Shown here piece by piece: positions 36,001 through 44,642 of a DNA stretch of 48,685 nucleotides. Both the position numbers and the translations under genes were made by a program. The stretch covers positions 1-48,685 of the forward strand of contig CAZHMN010000012.1 in NCBI GenBank assembly GCA_964533705.1. The letters run 5' to 3'. Below the pieces are notes generated by a model. The model was not told the DNA's origin. It saw nothing but the letters and a program-made list of their open reading frames with translations, and searched no databases. The DNA comes from CAZHMN01 sp964533705. Its GTDB lineage: Bacteria > Electryoneota > B3-LCP. How positions within the stretch are numbered: the first letter of the stretch is position 1; each line of letters begins with the position of its first letter.

Positions 36001-38093
36001 AAACGATCCTGCACGCCAAGGCGGACGGTTTCCTGAATGGCAGCTTGTTTCAAAGGGCCTTCGCCGCAGAGCATGAAACGCACCTTGGGAATGGCGATCT
36101 GGCGGCACATGTCCACGAAACGCCTATTGTACCTTCCAGCGCAAATATCTCCAATCCAGCCGACATTGAATGAATCATGCGGGATGCGTTCGATGGGAAG
36201 AATGCGCTCGAAGTCGGGACTTTCCAGAATAATCCGCACCTTGCGCTGACGCTCCATCTCCGGCAGAGAGCGGATTGCCTGCATGTCTCGCGTCAAAGGG
36301 GTAGTAATGACCATGACATCCGCGAAATCAACGACCTCCCGGGTCAGCTCGTTGGGAGGATATTCCCCGGAAACCGCACACCAGACAATGGTAGGCTTGC
36401 GGGGTAATTTTTCGCGCATCAATGGAAAATCCTGCCACCAGTGCCAGTGAACTACGTCGGCGGACTCCATCAACGACCGAATCTCATCCAGACCGGGCGC
36501 GGAATACACCTTCAGCCCTTCAGCTATTCCCTCAGATACCACCCCATCGAAAAGAGGATTGACAGAGATACATTCATGATGAAAATTCCCCTGCCTGGAG
36601 GAATATTTAGCCACTCCAATTAAGCCTCGGCCGGCTCCGCCTTTAGAGAGGCAATCGGTGATGTGGAGAACCCTTATCGGCCGGGTGTAAGCGGCTTCGC
36701 TTTTTTCCCCAAGGGACATAGCTTCGATTTTTCTACTCTCCTGCACGATGGTTGATGGAACTGTGATTCCCGATGCCGCCGCCTTGTATACGGCACCTTC
36801 CTCGCGGCCTTCCAAGATATCGTCAATATAACGAATCAAGTTGCCGACAACTTCACTAACTTTAACATGTGGGAACTTCGCCAAATAATTGCGCCGCTTC
36901 GAAGCGATTCGCTTCTGGAAAACCTCATCATAAAGGCAACGATCCAGCGCTTCTTCCTGGGATTTTTGATCATCAACGGGGATGATGGATCCGGAATTCA
37001 GGATTTCGTCGTGGAGCCAATCTCGGCAATAGGGCCACATGATCACGGGACGGTCGGCGCTTAGGGATTCGGAAACGGTGCTTGAAACTTTAAAAGCCAA
37101 CACCGCATCCGCAGCGGCCAGCAGGAGAGGATTGGATTCCTGCGGGCTGATCATGACCAGTTTCTGGCCTTCCTGCTCAGCGATGTATCGGTAAGCTTCT
37201 TCGTCATCCCATCCTGCAGCAGCCATGGTGGGGTGACGTTTGACCAAAAGCTGTAATTTTTGCTCATGGCGGGAATTCAGAGCTTTCGTCGCTCTGCATA
37301 GCTGGCGAATCAAGTCCACCTGATAGCCGGTGCTCAGGTTGAACAGAAATTCGAAGGCATCTCCGCAGTCGTACTGGTTGAAGAGCAAAGCAAACTTAGT
37401 CTGGGGATCGATCCCGTATTTTTCACTGAGAATTCGGACTGCATCGTCCCTGTTGACGTTGCCGACCGGTTGTGAGGGCAGGCCGGTAACCCGCATTCTC
37501 TCCGCTGGAATCCCCAGATGCAGATAAATATCTTTAATCAGTTCCGAACCCAATGCCAGATAATCCGCCTGGCCATTGCGTAACAAGATCAATTCCGGCT
37601 TCACGGCCAGTGTAGCATGGTAAATCTCAAGAGAAGGGATGCCCAGCCACCGGGCCGCACCCAGCCAGGTCTGCTGCCGTAATCCCGGCCCATCGGTAAT
37701 GAGAAGGTCTATCGGCAACATTCTGACCATGTGCTCGAAAGCCTCATTCATATAGAGAACCTGGGCGGTTGACTCCAGTAATTCGGAGGCCATGCGTTTG
37801 TCGTCGCGGAGGAACGAATAACGATCAGAGTCACTGATAGCGCGTCGCGCTTCCGCGCCAAGATAGGGGGTCAAAATCGCCAGCCTGCGACGCGCTTCAA
37901 CCTCGATTTTCTGCGCGTTCGCCGGTGGGATGAAGGACTGGTAGCTCTTCAGGTCGGGATGGCTGCGGCCGAAACCCTTCACGAAATTGTCTTCACAGTA
38001 GATTTCGAAGCGGCCCGCATCCAGGAGTCCGGCAACCAGGGAGCGGTATCGGTCAACCCACTGGCTGCAAAGTAGCAGGCGTTTTTTCAGCAA
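33054..38093 (-). CDS. Giant multidomain glycosyltransferase (about five GT domains)
   Basis: A 1679-residue cytoplasmic protein. Domain A (1-430) resembles GT-B CDP-glycerol/surface-polysaccharide transferases. Domain B (473-815) is a GT4 transferase (RPIRVLHITDCLSKGGAGRG; C-terminal GGELNLQEAMAAALPIV). A short TPR-like linker lies at about 835-880. Domain C (915-1140) is GT2 with acceptor-type ANADDRH; domain D (1155-1390) is GT2 with IPTFNRP and FLDDDDIFYRHH; domain E (1415-1640) is GT2-like with FLDAGCIP. Each probably adds one sugar, so the protein could build an oligosaccharide processively. It is the last gene of the operon and overlaps the zinc-ribbon gene by 7 bases. Donor sugars cannot be deduced. 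Confidence 0.85.
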   Translation of the reverse strand: MLKKRLLLCSQWVDRYRSLVAGLLDAGRFEIYCEDNFVKGFGRSHPDLKSYQSFIPPANAQKIEVEARRRLAILTPYLGAEARRAISDSDRYSFLRDDKRMASELLESTAQVLYMNEAFEHMVRMLPIDLLITDGPGLRQQTWLGAARWLGIPSLEIYHATLAVKPELILLRNGQADYLALGSELIKDIYLHLGIPAERMRVTGLPSQPVGNVNRDDAVRILSEKYGIDPQTKFALLFNQYDCGDAFEFLFNLSTGYQVDLIRQLCRATKALNSRHEQKLQLLVKRHPTMAAAGWDDEEAYRYIAEQEGQKLVMISPQESNPLLLAAADAVLAFKVSSTVSESLSADRPVIMWPYCRDWLHDEILNSGSIIPVDDQKSQEEALDRCLYDEVFQKRIASKRRNYLAKFPHVKVSEVVGNLIRYIDDILEGREEGAVYKAAASGITVPSTIVQESRKIEAMSLGEKSEAAYTRPIRVLHITDCLSKGGAGRGLIGVAKYSSRQGNFHHECISVNPLFDGVVSEGIAEGLKVYSAPGLDEIRSLMESADVVHWHWWQDFPLMREKLPRKPTIVWCAVSGEYPPNELTREVVDFADVMVITTPLTRDMQAIRSLPEMERQRKVRIILESPDFERILPIERIPHDSFNVGWIGDICAGRYNRRFVDMCRQIAIPKVRFMLCGEGPLKQAAIQETVRLGVQDRFQFLGYQNDMRKMFGLFDLYGYVLDEKTYAGGELNLQEAMAAALPIVILPYGGMKWAILHNYNGLVAYSEKEYREYVEYLYYHPEERERLGNNARDYVLREFGAEKSAAKFNRLYLELAGKSDQPVAEVDVGAVKKTRDAGSYKRLALFHQGKGDVGKAVDYAGRYLKEHPDDPEMQRLMARLNKADPGDAIETRGETEICDDEEIEKRIDTRPYSSYRVTAVVSTYASADVIEGCLLDLFEQTLYKRGELEIIIVDSASPEIEWTIIEKHLPERKHVLAIRTRQRESLYQAWNRALKLARGEYITNANADDRHRRDALEVLAEALDEHPEVAVCYGDVLKTHLPGETFERNTAKDAFHWGEYSREKLESYCCIGPQPMWRRSLHSELGYFDERYRSAGDYDFWLRISLKYPMLHVDQMLGLYLDNPESLEHKGLDGQYERIDVLCRHYLRKMPPPENLPLVSIIIPTFNRPHLLKYALQSLIDQTYANWEALVINDGGDPLKLGTNGLPDDKRIRIINLSENHERSYCRNLGIREACGKYIAFLDDDDIFYRHHLEIAVATLEMKGEEGRIVFADSNRAWVKICDDELRIEKLELVYRNDFDRDRLLVSNYIPILALVFRREVFESEEFDEEMNVLEDLDLLIRLSQKYDFKHLKVETNEFRVFSPLDPPTLKRHRQNYLKLYDRYSHLVNDSPELIWGRNEHLRSIDIQIFKAALREPSCTLIIDAGAGKDALMMTLNELGRKTDYRNADLLIVAPQSDVQCMEILSKSAVKNRIVAISPEMKTSEALRAAAEKAESELLVFLDAGCIPAKPDWLLELVEAYCTQKAGIVSGMTVDGRDKTGIWTAPLAYDEDKGCIKGLFVGTPFQQAPLNRIQTVGAVGPGIVLLSKADFLEAGGLDPSLSKVGGWVNLCAWMRQQKGKKVAFNPFAIGISLNSESNDVETAEYEELQLRWGEDFLRAEEESLAKDDLVKSDEVRIVE

Positions 38094-38893
38094 ACCGGTT
38101 CCTCCTCCTTAACATAGCGCTCCAGATACATTCCCCTGATCAGCATCCGCAAGATCGGCAGCATGAGCGGATCGGCGAGATTTAACTCACCCAGCCGTCC
38201 TTCGGAGGGATAATCGCCCTGCAGATGCCAGGTGGTGACTAACTTGAAAAGCTCCTCGTCCACTTTCCGAAACCCCTCCCTCCCGTCGGAATCGTGATAG
38301 TGCCGCAGGACATCACCCAGAAAATCCGGATGGATCAAGCGGGGTTCCAGGCAGTGGGAACAATAAGTCGCCCTCAAGATCATAATACCCCAACCGGTCG
38401 TTTCTATATAACTCAACCCGCAGGCCGGACAGTGGAGGAGCATTTTCATGCTGTAATGGCTGTCATGGAGATCGAAAGCGTAGTCCTTCAGCAGGGGAGG
38501 TTCGAGCGATTTCAGGGGCGGTGAGGGTTTCGAAAGACGTTCAATCAGGAGCTCCAATTCAGCCGGCACTATTTCCGGATCATCTTGCTTAATCTTGCTC
38601 GCAAGATTCCTGGCCCGTTGACGATCACCGGAGAGAAACAGAAATCTCAGGAAAGCGGAAATGATCGGCGGTTGATTTCGTGCGGATTCCGGCAACTGGG
38701 CAAAAACCGGCGGTAGAACGTTGAAATCCTTCACCGCTAACAGTTTTTCCAGCGCCGAGACGAGTTGTTCAAGGCTCTGAATTTCGCCTTTATTCAATTT
38801 TATTCTGGCCTGTTCGGCATCCCTTTCCAGGTCGGCGATCAAAGGAGTGAAGGTTGACCTATCTTTCCTTCCGCTAAGTAATTCTTCAACCAT
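38087..38893 (-). CDS. Hypothetical protein with zinc-ribbon cysteines
   Basis: A 268-residue protein I do not recognise. The first half is helical, possibly TPR-like (residues 1-130). Two cysteine pairs CPACG (near 155) and CSHC (near 179) suggest a zinc ribbon, with an acidic, Asp/His-rich segment after it. The ATG overlaps the upstream sulfotransferase gene by 55 bases; a shorter start is possible. It lies between the tandem sulfotransferase and the giant glycosyltransferase and overlaps both, implying translational coupling and a role in the same process. Confidence 0.6.
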   Translation of the reverse strand: MVEELLSGRKDRSTFTPLIADLERDAEQARIKLNKGEIQSLEQLVSALEKLLAVKDFNVLPPVFAQLPESARNQPPIISAFLRFLFLSGDRQRARNLASKIKQDDPEIVPAELELLIERLSKPSPPLKSLEPPLLKDYAFDLHDSHYSMKMLLHCPACGLSYIETTGWGIMILRATYCSHCLEPRLIHPDFLGDVLRHYHDSDGREGFRKVDEELFKLVTTWHLQGDYPSEGRLGELNLADPLMLPILRMLIRGMYLERYVKEEEPVC

Positions 38894-41181
38894 ATAACCT
38901 CTCCGTCTCGCGGATTTTTCTCGATGTAAAAAGAATAGAGATTGAGGGCATCATCGCGCTTATTGAACTTGGCCAGCGCTTTGCCGCAGTTGATCACAGT
39001 GCCTCGATGGCAGGGATCTATCTTCAATGCTGCTAAAAAGTTTTTCATGGCATTTTCGATGTCGCCTGCATCCCACAGAACGGCTCCCATAAAATTATAC
39101 GCGCTGGGGTGAGAAGGCCAGCGTCGAGTGATCTCAACGAAAATGCTTTTCGCCTCTTCGACTCTCCCCTGTTTATATTTGATCAAAGCTGCAAGGTTGT
39201 GAAGATCGGGACTGTCAGGATACTTGCGGAGGCTGTGACCCAAAACCAGGGTCGCCTGATCGTATTTTTCCTCACGCAGCAGACTGAAAACGGTATCACC
39301 GATGACCTGAATTTCAGCACCGGGGAATTTTTCGGGATCCGCAAGGTCTGACAAATAACGGGCGCAATGATCGTTCAGCAGCTTGAATACCTGCACCTCT
39401 TCGTGGAAGGAATCATCCTGGTGAGCGATCTGCTCGGAGAATAGTTCTTCGGCGTAGCGATACAGCTCGCAATCAAACGTCTGGTACTTTTCGACAATCG
39501 CCAGAACTTCAGGCTGCAAATCCTTCTTTCGGATTCGCTTCGTCGAAACGTTCTCCCTGACATAGTAGGGAGTTCTCCAACCCAATGTACGCTTCAGGAG
39601 AATCAGCGTTTCATCGAATTTTTCGCTGGTGCCAACTACCGCGAAATGCTTTTTCAGGTTCGCTCTGGCCCTTGCCAATAGCTCAGCATTGCACTGCCCA
39701 AAGGGCACGTCAACAACGCCTGAAAGAAATTTGACCTGTGCGTTATCCCCCCAGAGGTAGAATCCATCCTCCAAGAACTTATCTATGCTACGGACTTTTG
39801 CATATTTATGAAAATGCTGGTCGGGCGCTTCCAGAATGTAATTGTAATCAGAAATGATACGATCCACAGGATTGCGTAGGGCCGTGATCCAGGTAGCCGG
39901 GCTGGGGAACTCCTCGAAAAAGCCAAACTGAATGTGACCGGCGATGACCTTTATCCCGGGCGGGATCTCCATAAGGGCGCCAGGAGTGCTGTAGAAGATG
40001 TGAACTTGATCTTCACCGTATTGCCTCCTCATAACCGCCCGCAGAGTGTTTCCCGCTGCCTTCATGAGGTGCAAGTAAATGAGGGGGAAATGGACGTCCG
40101 GCTTTTCATTTATTGCCGCAGCATGTGGACGGCTGGTTAGCACAGAAACGGATTCTTCCACTCTCTTCGAAGGCGCATTTTCCCTTGCGATTGTATCGGA
40201 GCCTGTGTTCATTAGATCTTGTAACTTTAGTAGATCGGTCGCATCCGGGTGCTGCTTGAGCGCATAGGATAGAACTGTCAGAGCTTTGTCGAATTGATGT
40301 TGATTAACCAGAGCACTAACGGTTTTCAAAGCCAAAAGACATTCGACCTGATCGAATTGACCGGGATCGGCTAACTGGGGCAAGAAAGGCCCGCAATGCT
40401 GATTCAGCAGTTTAAAGACTTCAACTTCCTGGATAAAGTCATCCCCCTGGGCAGCGAATTGTTCTTCCAGTCTTCCACTGGCAAATTCGTTCAGCTCCAG
40501 ATCCATCCGGGCGTAGTTATTGATGACCTGTAATTCTTCTTCAGCCAGACTCCCCTTCTTGGGCCGGTTCATGGTGACATTCTCCCGCAGGTAATAGGGA
40601 GTTCTCCAGCCGAAGATGCGTTTCAGCAAGATCAGGGTTTCGTCAAATTTCTCGGTCAGGCCGGCGACGGCGAAGTGATTTTGCAGGTTTTCTCTGGCCG
40701 TTTCCAGCGCTTCAGGGACGTATGAGCCATATTCGAGGTCCTTCCTGGCGGAAATATACTTGGTCTGGGCGTTGTCCAGGGAATGATACATTCCACTCTT
40801 GACGAAGTCGGTCAGGGTTCTGTAATTCGATGTCATCCTTTCGTGAAATTTATGCTCCGGGTGAGTGAGGATGTAGTAGTATTCGGATATAATGCGATCC
40901 ACGGGATTACGCAGCACCGTGATATAGGTGTATTCACCCGGCAGTCTCTGATGCAATCCGAAGTGAAAGTGCCCCATAATCACTTTCACATTGCTCCGCT
41001 CCGCTTCTGAGAGGGCCTTAAAACCGCTTATATTTTCATCGAGTTTCTTGGGGAAGAATCTGACGACTTTGGATTCCCCATACTGCCGCCTGATGATGCG
41101 ATCAAGCGTAGTTCCCGCCGTTTTCATGAGGTGCAGAAAGATCACCTTTCGGTCGCGTTGTGCCTCAGCTCCTATACCCAT
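38839..41181 (-). CDS. Tandem duplicated PAPS sulfotransferase with TPR tail
   Basis: A 780-residue protein with two full sulfotransferase (Sulfotransfer_2-type) modules about 353 residues apart. Each has a 5'-phosphosulfate loop (HLMKTAGTT at 17-25; HLMKAAGNT at 370-378) and a 3'-phosphate motif (LRNPVDRIISEYYYIL near 90-105; LRNPVDRIISDYNYIL near 435-450). A matching F-x-W-R-T-P-Y-Y-x-R-E-N-V segment occurs in each. Each is followed by a TPR-like stretch, and the C terminus (640-775) carries further TPRs. These enzymes transfer sulfate from PAPS to carbohydrate hydroxyls or amines. The whole unit seems internally duplicated. It lies in the nonulosonate operon, so the acceptor is probably that glycan; whether both active sites work is unknown. 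Confidence 0.88.
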   Translation of the reverse strand: MGIGAEAQRDRKVIFLHLMKTAGTTLDRIIRRQYGESKVVRFFPKKLDENISGFKALSEAERSNVKVIMGHFHFGLHQRLPGEYTYITVLRNPVDRIISEYYYILTHPEHKFHERMTSNYRTLTDFVKSGMYHSLDNAQTKYISARKDLEYGSYVPEALETARENLQNHFAVAGLTEKFDETLILLKRIFGWRTPYYLRENVTMNRPKKGSLAEEELQVINNYARMDLELNEFASGRLEEQFAAQGDDFIQEVEVFKLLNQHCGPFLPQLADPGQFDQVECLLALKTVSALVNQHQFDKALTVLSYALKQHPDATDLLKLQDLMNTGSDTIARENAPSKRVEESVSVLTSRPHAAAINEKPDVHFPLIYLHLMKAAGNTLRAVMRRQYGEDQVHIFYSTPGALMEIPPGIKVIAGHIQFGFFEEFPSPATWITALRNPVDRIISDYNYILEAPDQHFHKYAKVRSIDKFLEDGFYLWGDNAQVKFLSGVVDVPFGQCNAELLARARANLKKHFAVVGTSEKFDETLILLKRTLGWRTPYYVRENVSTKRIRKKDLQPEVLAIVEKYQTFDCELYRYAEELFSEQIAHQDDSFHEEVQVFKLLNDHCARYLSDLADPEKFPGAEIQVIGDTVFSLLREEKYDQATLVLGHSLRKYPDSPDLHNLAALIKYKQGRVEEAKSIFVEITRRWPSHPSAYNFMGAVLWDAGDIENAMKNFLAALKIDPCHRGTVINCGKALAKFNKRDDALNLYSFYIEKNPRDGEVIWLKNYLAEGKIGQPSLL

Positions 41182-41210
41182 CGCCAGTTGCCCTTTATTA
41201 AAATGGTTTA

Positions 41211-42311
41211 TTAAGCTCCTGCGCCTTGTCGCTCGACAAATTTGCCGTTATCTATATCTTCCAATGCCTGATGATAATCCTTGAATTCCCCGATATCCAT
41301 CCAGTATTCGCGCACCGGGAAACAGATGACGCTGCATTTCTCCGCGATCAGACGGGCGATCAGGTCGGGCATGTCGAACCGTCGACTACCGGGAATGTAA
41401 CGGTGGACGTCGGGATTGATCAGGTACATTCCCGCATTGATAAAGTTCTGCACCGTCGGTTTTTCCACGATGCCCGTAACCCGGACTCCATCCGTTTCAA
41501 CCACGCCATAGGGCACGCGAATTTCGTATTGGCGCACCGCGATGGTCATGTCGGCGGAATGCTCGTAATGAAAGTCCAGCATAGCGCGGAAATCAACCTG
41601 CGTCAGAATGTCTCCGTTCATGACCAAGAGGGGTTCATCCGGCTTCTCCAAGAGTCCCAGGGCTCCGGCCGTCCCTAAGGGCTGATCTTCGCTGACGTAG
41701 TTAAGTTCGACGCCGAAATCCCTGCCGTCCCCGAAATAATCGGAAATTTTATCCTGCATATAATGAGTCGAAATCTGCACGCGCTTGATCCCGGCCTGGC
41801 GCAATTGATTGATGGTGCGCTCCAGAAGGGGTCGGTCGCCTACGGGCAGCATCGGCTTGGGCGTGCTCTCGGTCAGCGGACGGAGCCGCTTTCCGTAACC
41901 CCCAGCCATAATCACAGCTTGCAACGGCAGGCCTTCATCGGGTAGAAGGTCTTCCAGGGTGATCAGATCCAGGACTCTTCCGCCGGCATCGAGAATGGGG
42001 ATCTGGCGAATGCGATGCTTTCTCATCAGAACCAGCAATTCGCCCGGTTCCGCTTCCTCCGGAGCAGTGATCGGTTCAGGATAGAGCGAATTTGCTTTTC
42101 GCTCCAGTAACTCCCGAATGGGGATCTCCAGATCGGTTCCCATCAGAACGGCGCGGCGCAGATCGCCGTCGGTCACGGTGCCGATTAAACGACGATCCGC
42201 ATCCACCACCAGCGCGATGCCCCTGGCGTTGTTGTCAATGCAGGCCATGACCTGGCGGATGGAGGCCTCGGGAGACACCAGAAAATCATTCAACGTGCCG
42301 TTCATCTTCAT
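41211..42311 (-). CDS. PtmE-like nucleotidyltransferase with CBS domains
   Basis: A 366-residue protein: a CBS-domain pair (residues 1-125) then a sugar-phosphate nucleotidyltransferase domain beginning at AVIMAGGYGKRLRPLTESTPKPMLPVGDRPLLE (about 133-165). The same CBS plus transferase layout is found in PtmE, which makes GDP-glucosamine for legionaminate synthesis in Campylobacter. Here it lies with NeuC and NeuB homologues, which supports a role in providing the activated amino-sugar precursor. The nucleotide used (GDP or UDP) cannot be read off the sequence. It follows neuC by 83 bases. Confidence 0.8.
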   Translation of the reverse strand: MKMNGTLNDFLVSPEASIRQVMACIDNNARGIALVVDADRRLIGTVTDGDLRRAVLMGTDLEIPIRELLERKANSLYPEPITAPEEAEPGELLVLMRKHRIRQIPILDAGGRVLDLITLEDLLPDEGLPLQAVIMAGGYGKRLRPLTESTPKPMLPVGDRPLLERTINQLRQAGIKRVQISTHYMQDKISDYFGDGRDFGVELNYVSEDQPLGTAGALGLLEKPDEPLLVMNGDILTQVDFRAMLDFHYEHSADMTIAVRQYEIRVPYGVVETDGVRVTGIVEKPTVQNFINAGMYLINPDVHRYIPGSRRFDMPDLIARLIAEKCSVICFPVREYWMDIGEFKDYHQALEDIDNGKFVERQGAGA

Positions 42312-42393
42312 AGGCCGAGAGATGAGAGTGTGCCTTTAACGCGGTCAGAAAAAATAATCACAACTGAGTCTCGTTTTCGCCTCCTTTCGCCGT

Positions 42394-43575
42394 TTAATAG
42401 GTCATTTTCTTCTGAATTAAAGCCAAATCTATCGGAACAGAAGCCAAAACCTCGGCGATGCGTGAACCGGCGTCCCCTGCACCGTAGGGATTCCGGCAAG
42501 ATCGGGCGCGCTCTCGAAAGGAATCATCGAAAAGGCAACGCCTGATGGCTTCCACAATCTCTTCGGCGCTGTAGTCGACGTCGAGGACGTTTTCAGCCCG
42601 CAGGCGGCCGTTTTGCCGGCTGCCGATATTGACGCAGGGAAGACCGAAGGCGGGCGTTTCCTTGATGCCGCTGGAGGAATTCCCCACACAGGCTGCGGCA
42701 ACGTTCAAAATGCCTTGATAGTAATAGCGCCCCAGGCTCTCATGGATCTGCACGAAAGGCAGCTTTCGGGCGGAGAATCTCTTCAGTTCCTCGATGATTC
42801 CGCGCCCGCCGACGTCGTTGTTGGGGTAAGTCACCATCACCTGGCAGTTCCATTGCCTTCCCGCGGTTTCCAGCGCTGCCAGCGAAGGCCGAATCTGCTC
42901 CACAGCGCGCTCATACTCAGTGGCAACCGAATGCTGCGTGAAAACCAAAATCGGCTTACCAGAATCCAGATGAAAGCGCTCGTAAACTTCTTCAGGCGAA
43001 GCGAAATCACCGGATTTAATCAAATCCAGAGCCGGATAACCCACGTTATGGATGCGCCAATCTTCCTCACCCAGGCGGCGCACCCGCTCCGCAGCCGCTT
43101 CGTTGGTGGTAAAGTGTAGATGAGCCAGTTTGGTGATGGCGTGGCGCACGGAATCGTCCAGCGCTCCGCCATCGGTGTAATCCCCGCCTTCCACGTGAGC
43201 GGTGGCGATTCCTGACTGGGTGGCTGCGATGGCCGCGGCGAAGGATTCGAAACGGTCGCCGTAAACGATCAGGAAATCCGGTTGGATGTCGAACAGAGCG
43301 CGGCTTATCTCTACGATGCCGCTTCCTATTGCTTGAGCTGTCGTATAGGGAGCTTCTCCGACCCCTTCCATGGCGACTTCGGCTGAAATGGAAAAGCCGT
43401 CTTTCTCGATTTCGCTGATGGTTCTCCCGAATTCTTCATTCAGGTGCGCTCCCGAGACGATCAAGCAGTACTCGAGAGCCTGGTGCTCTGCGATCGCCTT
43501 GAGGATCGGGAACTGCAGTCCGTATTCAGCCCTATTGCCGGTGAATACGGCTATTTTGCGTTTCGTTTGCCGCAT
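42394..43575 (-). CDS. NeuC/LegG-family UDP-sugar 2-epimerase (hydrolysing)
   Basis: A 393-residue GT-B-fold epimerase. Signatures: N-terminal KIAVFTGNRAEYGLQFPILKAI, central VYGDRFESFAAAIAATQSGIATAHVEGGDYT, and C-terminal VGNSSSGIKETPAFGLPCVNIGSRQNGR. The family converts UDP-N-acetylglucosamine, or UDP-di-N-acetylbacillosamine in LegG, to the free 2-epimer sugar and UDP. The product is then condensed by a NeuB-type synthase. It is 5 bases downstream of the first NeuB gene, so substrate handover within the operon is likely. NeuC and LegG cannot be separated without phylogeny. Confidence 0.88.
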   Translation of the reverse strand: MRQTKRKIAVFTGNRAEYGLQFPILKAIAEHQALEYCLIVSGAHLNEEFGRTISEIEKDGFSISAEVAMEGVGEAPYTTAQAIGSGIVEISRALFDIQPDFLIVYGDRFESFAAAIAATQSGIATAHVEGGDYTDGGALDDSVRHAITKLAHLHFTTNEAAAERVRRLGEEDWRIHNVGYPALDLIKSGDFASPEEVYERFHLDSGKPILVFTQHSVATEYERAVEQIRPSLAALETAGRQWNCQVMVTYPNNDVGGRGIIEELKRFSARKLPFVQIHESLGRYYYQGILNVAAACVGNSSSGIKETPAFGLPCVNIGSRQNGRLRAENVLDVDYSAEEIVEAIRRCLFDDSFRERARSCRNPYGAGDAGSRIAEVLASVPIDLALIQKKMTY

Positions 43576-43580
43576 TCGAA

Positions 43581-44624
43581 TTAATAATCTTGCGCCACAA
43601 AATCTGCTGGCGAAAGCTGCGCGTTGGCGGGCAGATCGCGCCGGGCCATCTTCCCCAGGACTTTGTCCAGATCTCTGGCGTGGATGGCCCCGGTTCCAGG
43701 CCGCTTTACCCAGACATTGTCCAGATCAAGGACTTCACCAGCCTTTACGTCCTTTATGGTTACCACGCTGGCATAGGCGAAGTCTATCACCGGCTTTTCA
43801 ATCGGCAGTACCGTCTTGTCCCCGCCGCGCGCCTGGAAGATGGCTCGGACACCCCTGACCAATTCAGCAAGCTCGTCCGGTTCGATGGATATGGGATTGT
43901 CCGGCCCCGGCCAGTTGCGGGAGATGGTGAAGTGCTTTTCCACAGCGCAGGCCCCCAACGCCACCGCTCCCAAACAGGTGTAAATGCCCATCGAATGGTC
44001 ACTTAAGCCGACCGGAACGCCGTAGGCTTCCTGCAACTGCCGGATGCTTTCCAAACGAACGTGCTCGTAGGGCGTCGGATAAGCCGAGGTGCAGTGCATA
44101 AGCATCAGGGGGCAGCCGGATTCCTGGATCGCTTCCACGGATTTCCGGATTGATTCAAGATCATTCATGCCCGTCGAGAGGATGATGGGCAAGCCTTTTC
44201 TGGCTACGTGCCGGATGAGCGGCAGGTTGTTGCACTCCCCCGATCCAATCTTAAAACCGACCACATTCATCGCTTCCAAACGATCTGCGGCTTCACGGGA
44301 AAAAGGCGTGCAGAGATACATGATGCCTTTCCGCTCGCAGTATCGTTTGATTTCCCGCTCTTCTTCTTCAGTCAACTGACACCGCTCGATAATGTCCCAC
44401 AGCTTTTCCTCGCTGATGTCTCCCGGCTTCATATCGGTGGGAATCATCTCCGCTTCAACAATGTGGCTCTGAAACTTGACGCAGTCGGCGCCGGCCGCGA
44501 CGGCCGCGTCCACGAGTTGTATCGCTTTTTCGATCTCACCCTCGTGGTTGATGCCGACTTCAGCGATCACGAAAGGTGGATGATCCTCGCCGATCCGGCG
44601 GTCGCCCAGACGAAATTCAGTCAC
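43581..44624 (-). CDS. neuB: NeuB/LegI-family nonulosonate synthase (copy 1)
   Basis: A 347-residue protein with a TIM-barrel NeuB domain and a C-terminal SAF (antifreeze-like) domain (about 285-347). Signatures are FVIAEVGINHEG near 19, VKFQSHI near 49, CTPFSREAADRLE near 104, KIGSGECNN near 126, STGMNDLESI near 149 and SDHSMGIYTCLGAVALGACAVEKHFTISR near 215. It condenses phosphoenolpyruvate with an N-acyl-mannosamine-type sugar to form a nine-carbon sialate- or legionaminate-like acid. It directly follows neuC in operon order. Which acid is made is unknown. Confidence 0.9.
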   Translation of the reverse strand: MTEFRLGDRRIGEDHPPFVIAEVGINHEGEIEKAIQLVDAAVAAGADCVKFQSHIVEAEMIPTDMKPGDISEEKLWDIIERCQLTEEEEREIKRYCERKGIMYLCTPFSREAADRLEAMNVVGFKIGSGECNNLPLIRHVARKGLPIILSTGMNDLESIRKSVEAIQESGCPLMLMHCTSAYPTPYEHVRLESIRQLQEAYGVPVGLSDHSMGIYTCLGAVALGACAVEKHFTISRNWPGPDNPISIEPDELAELVRGVRAIFQARGGDKTVLPIEKPVIDFAYASVVTIKDVKAGEVLDLDNVWVKRPGTGAIHARDLDKVLGKMARRDLPANAQLSPADFVAQDY

Positions 44625-44642
44625 GGGCTTGTACTCCCTTCC

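Noticed and set aside
33714..36407. Several + strand frames opposite the giant glycosyltransferase
   Set aside because: They are antisense to well-conserved glycosyltransferase domains and show no domain of their own.
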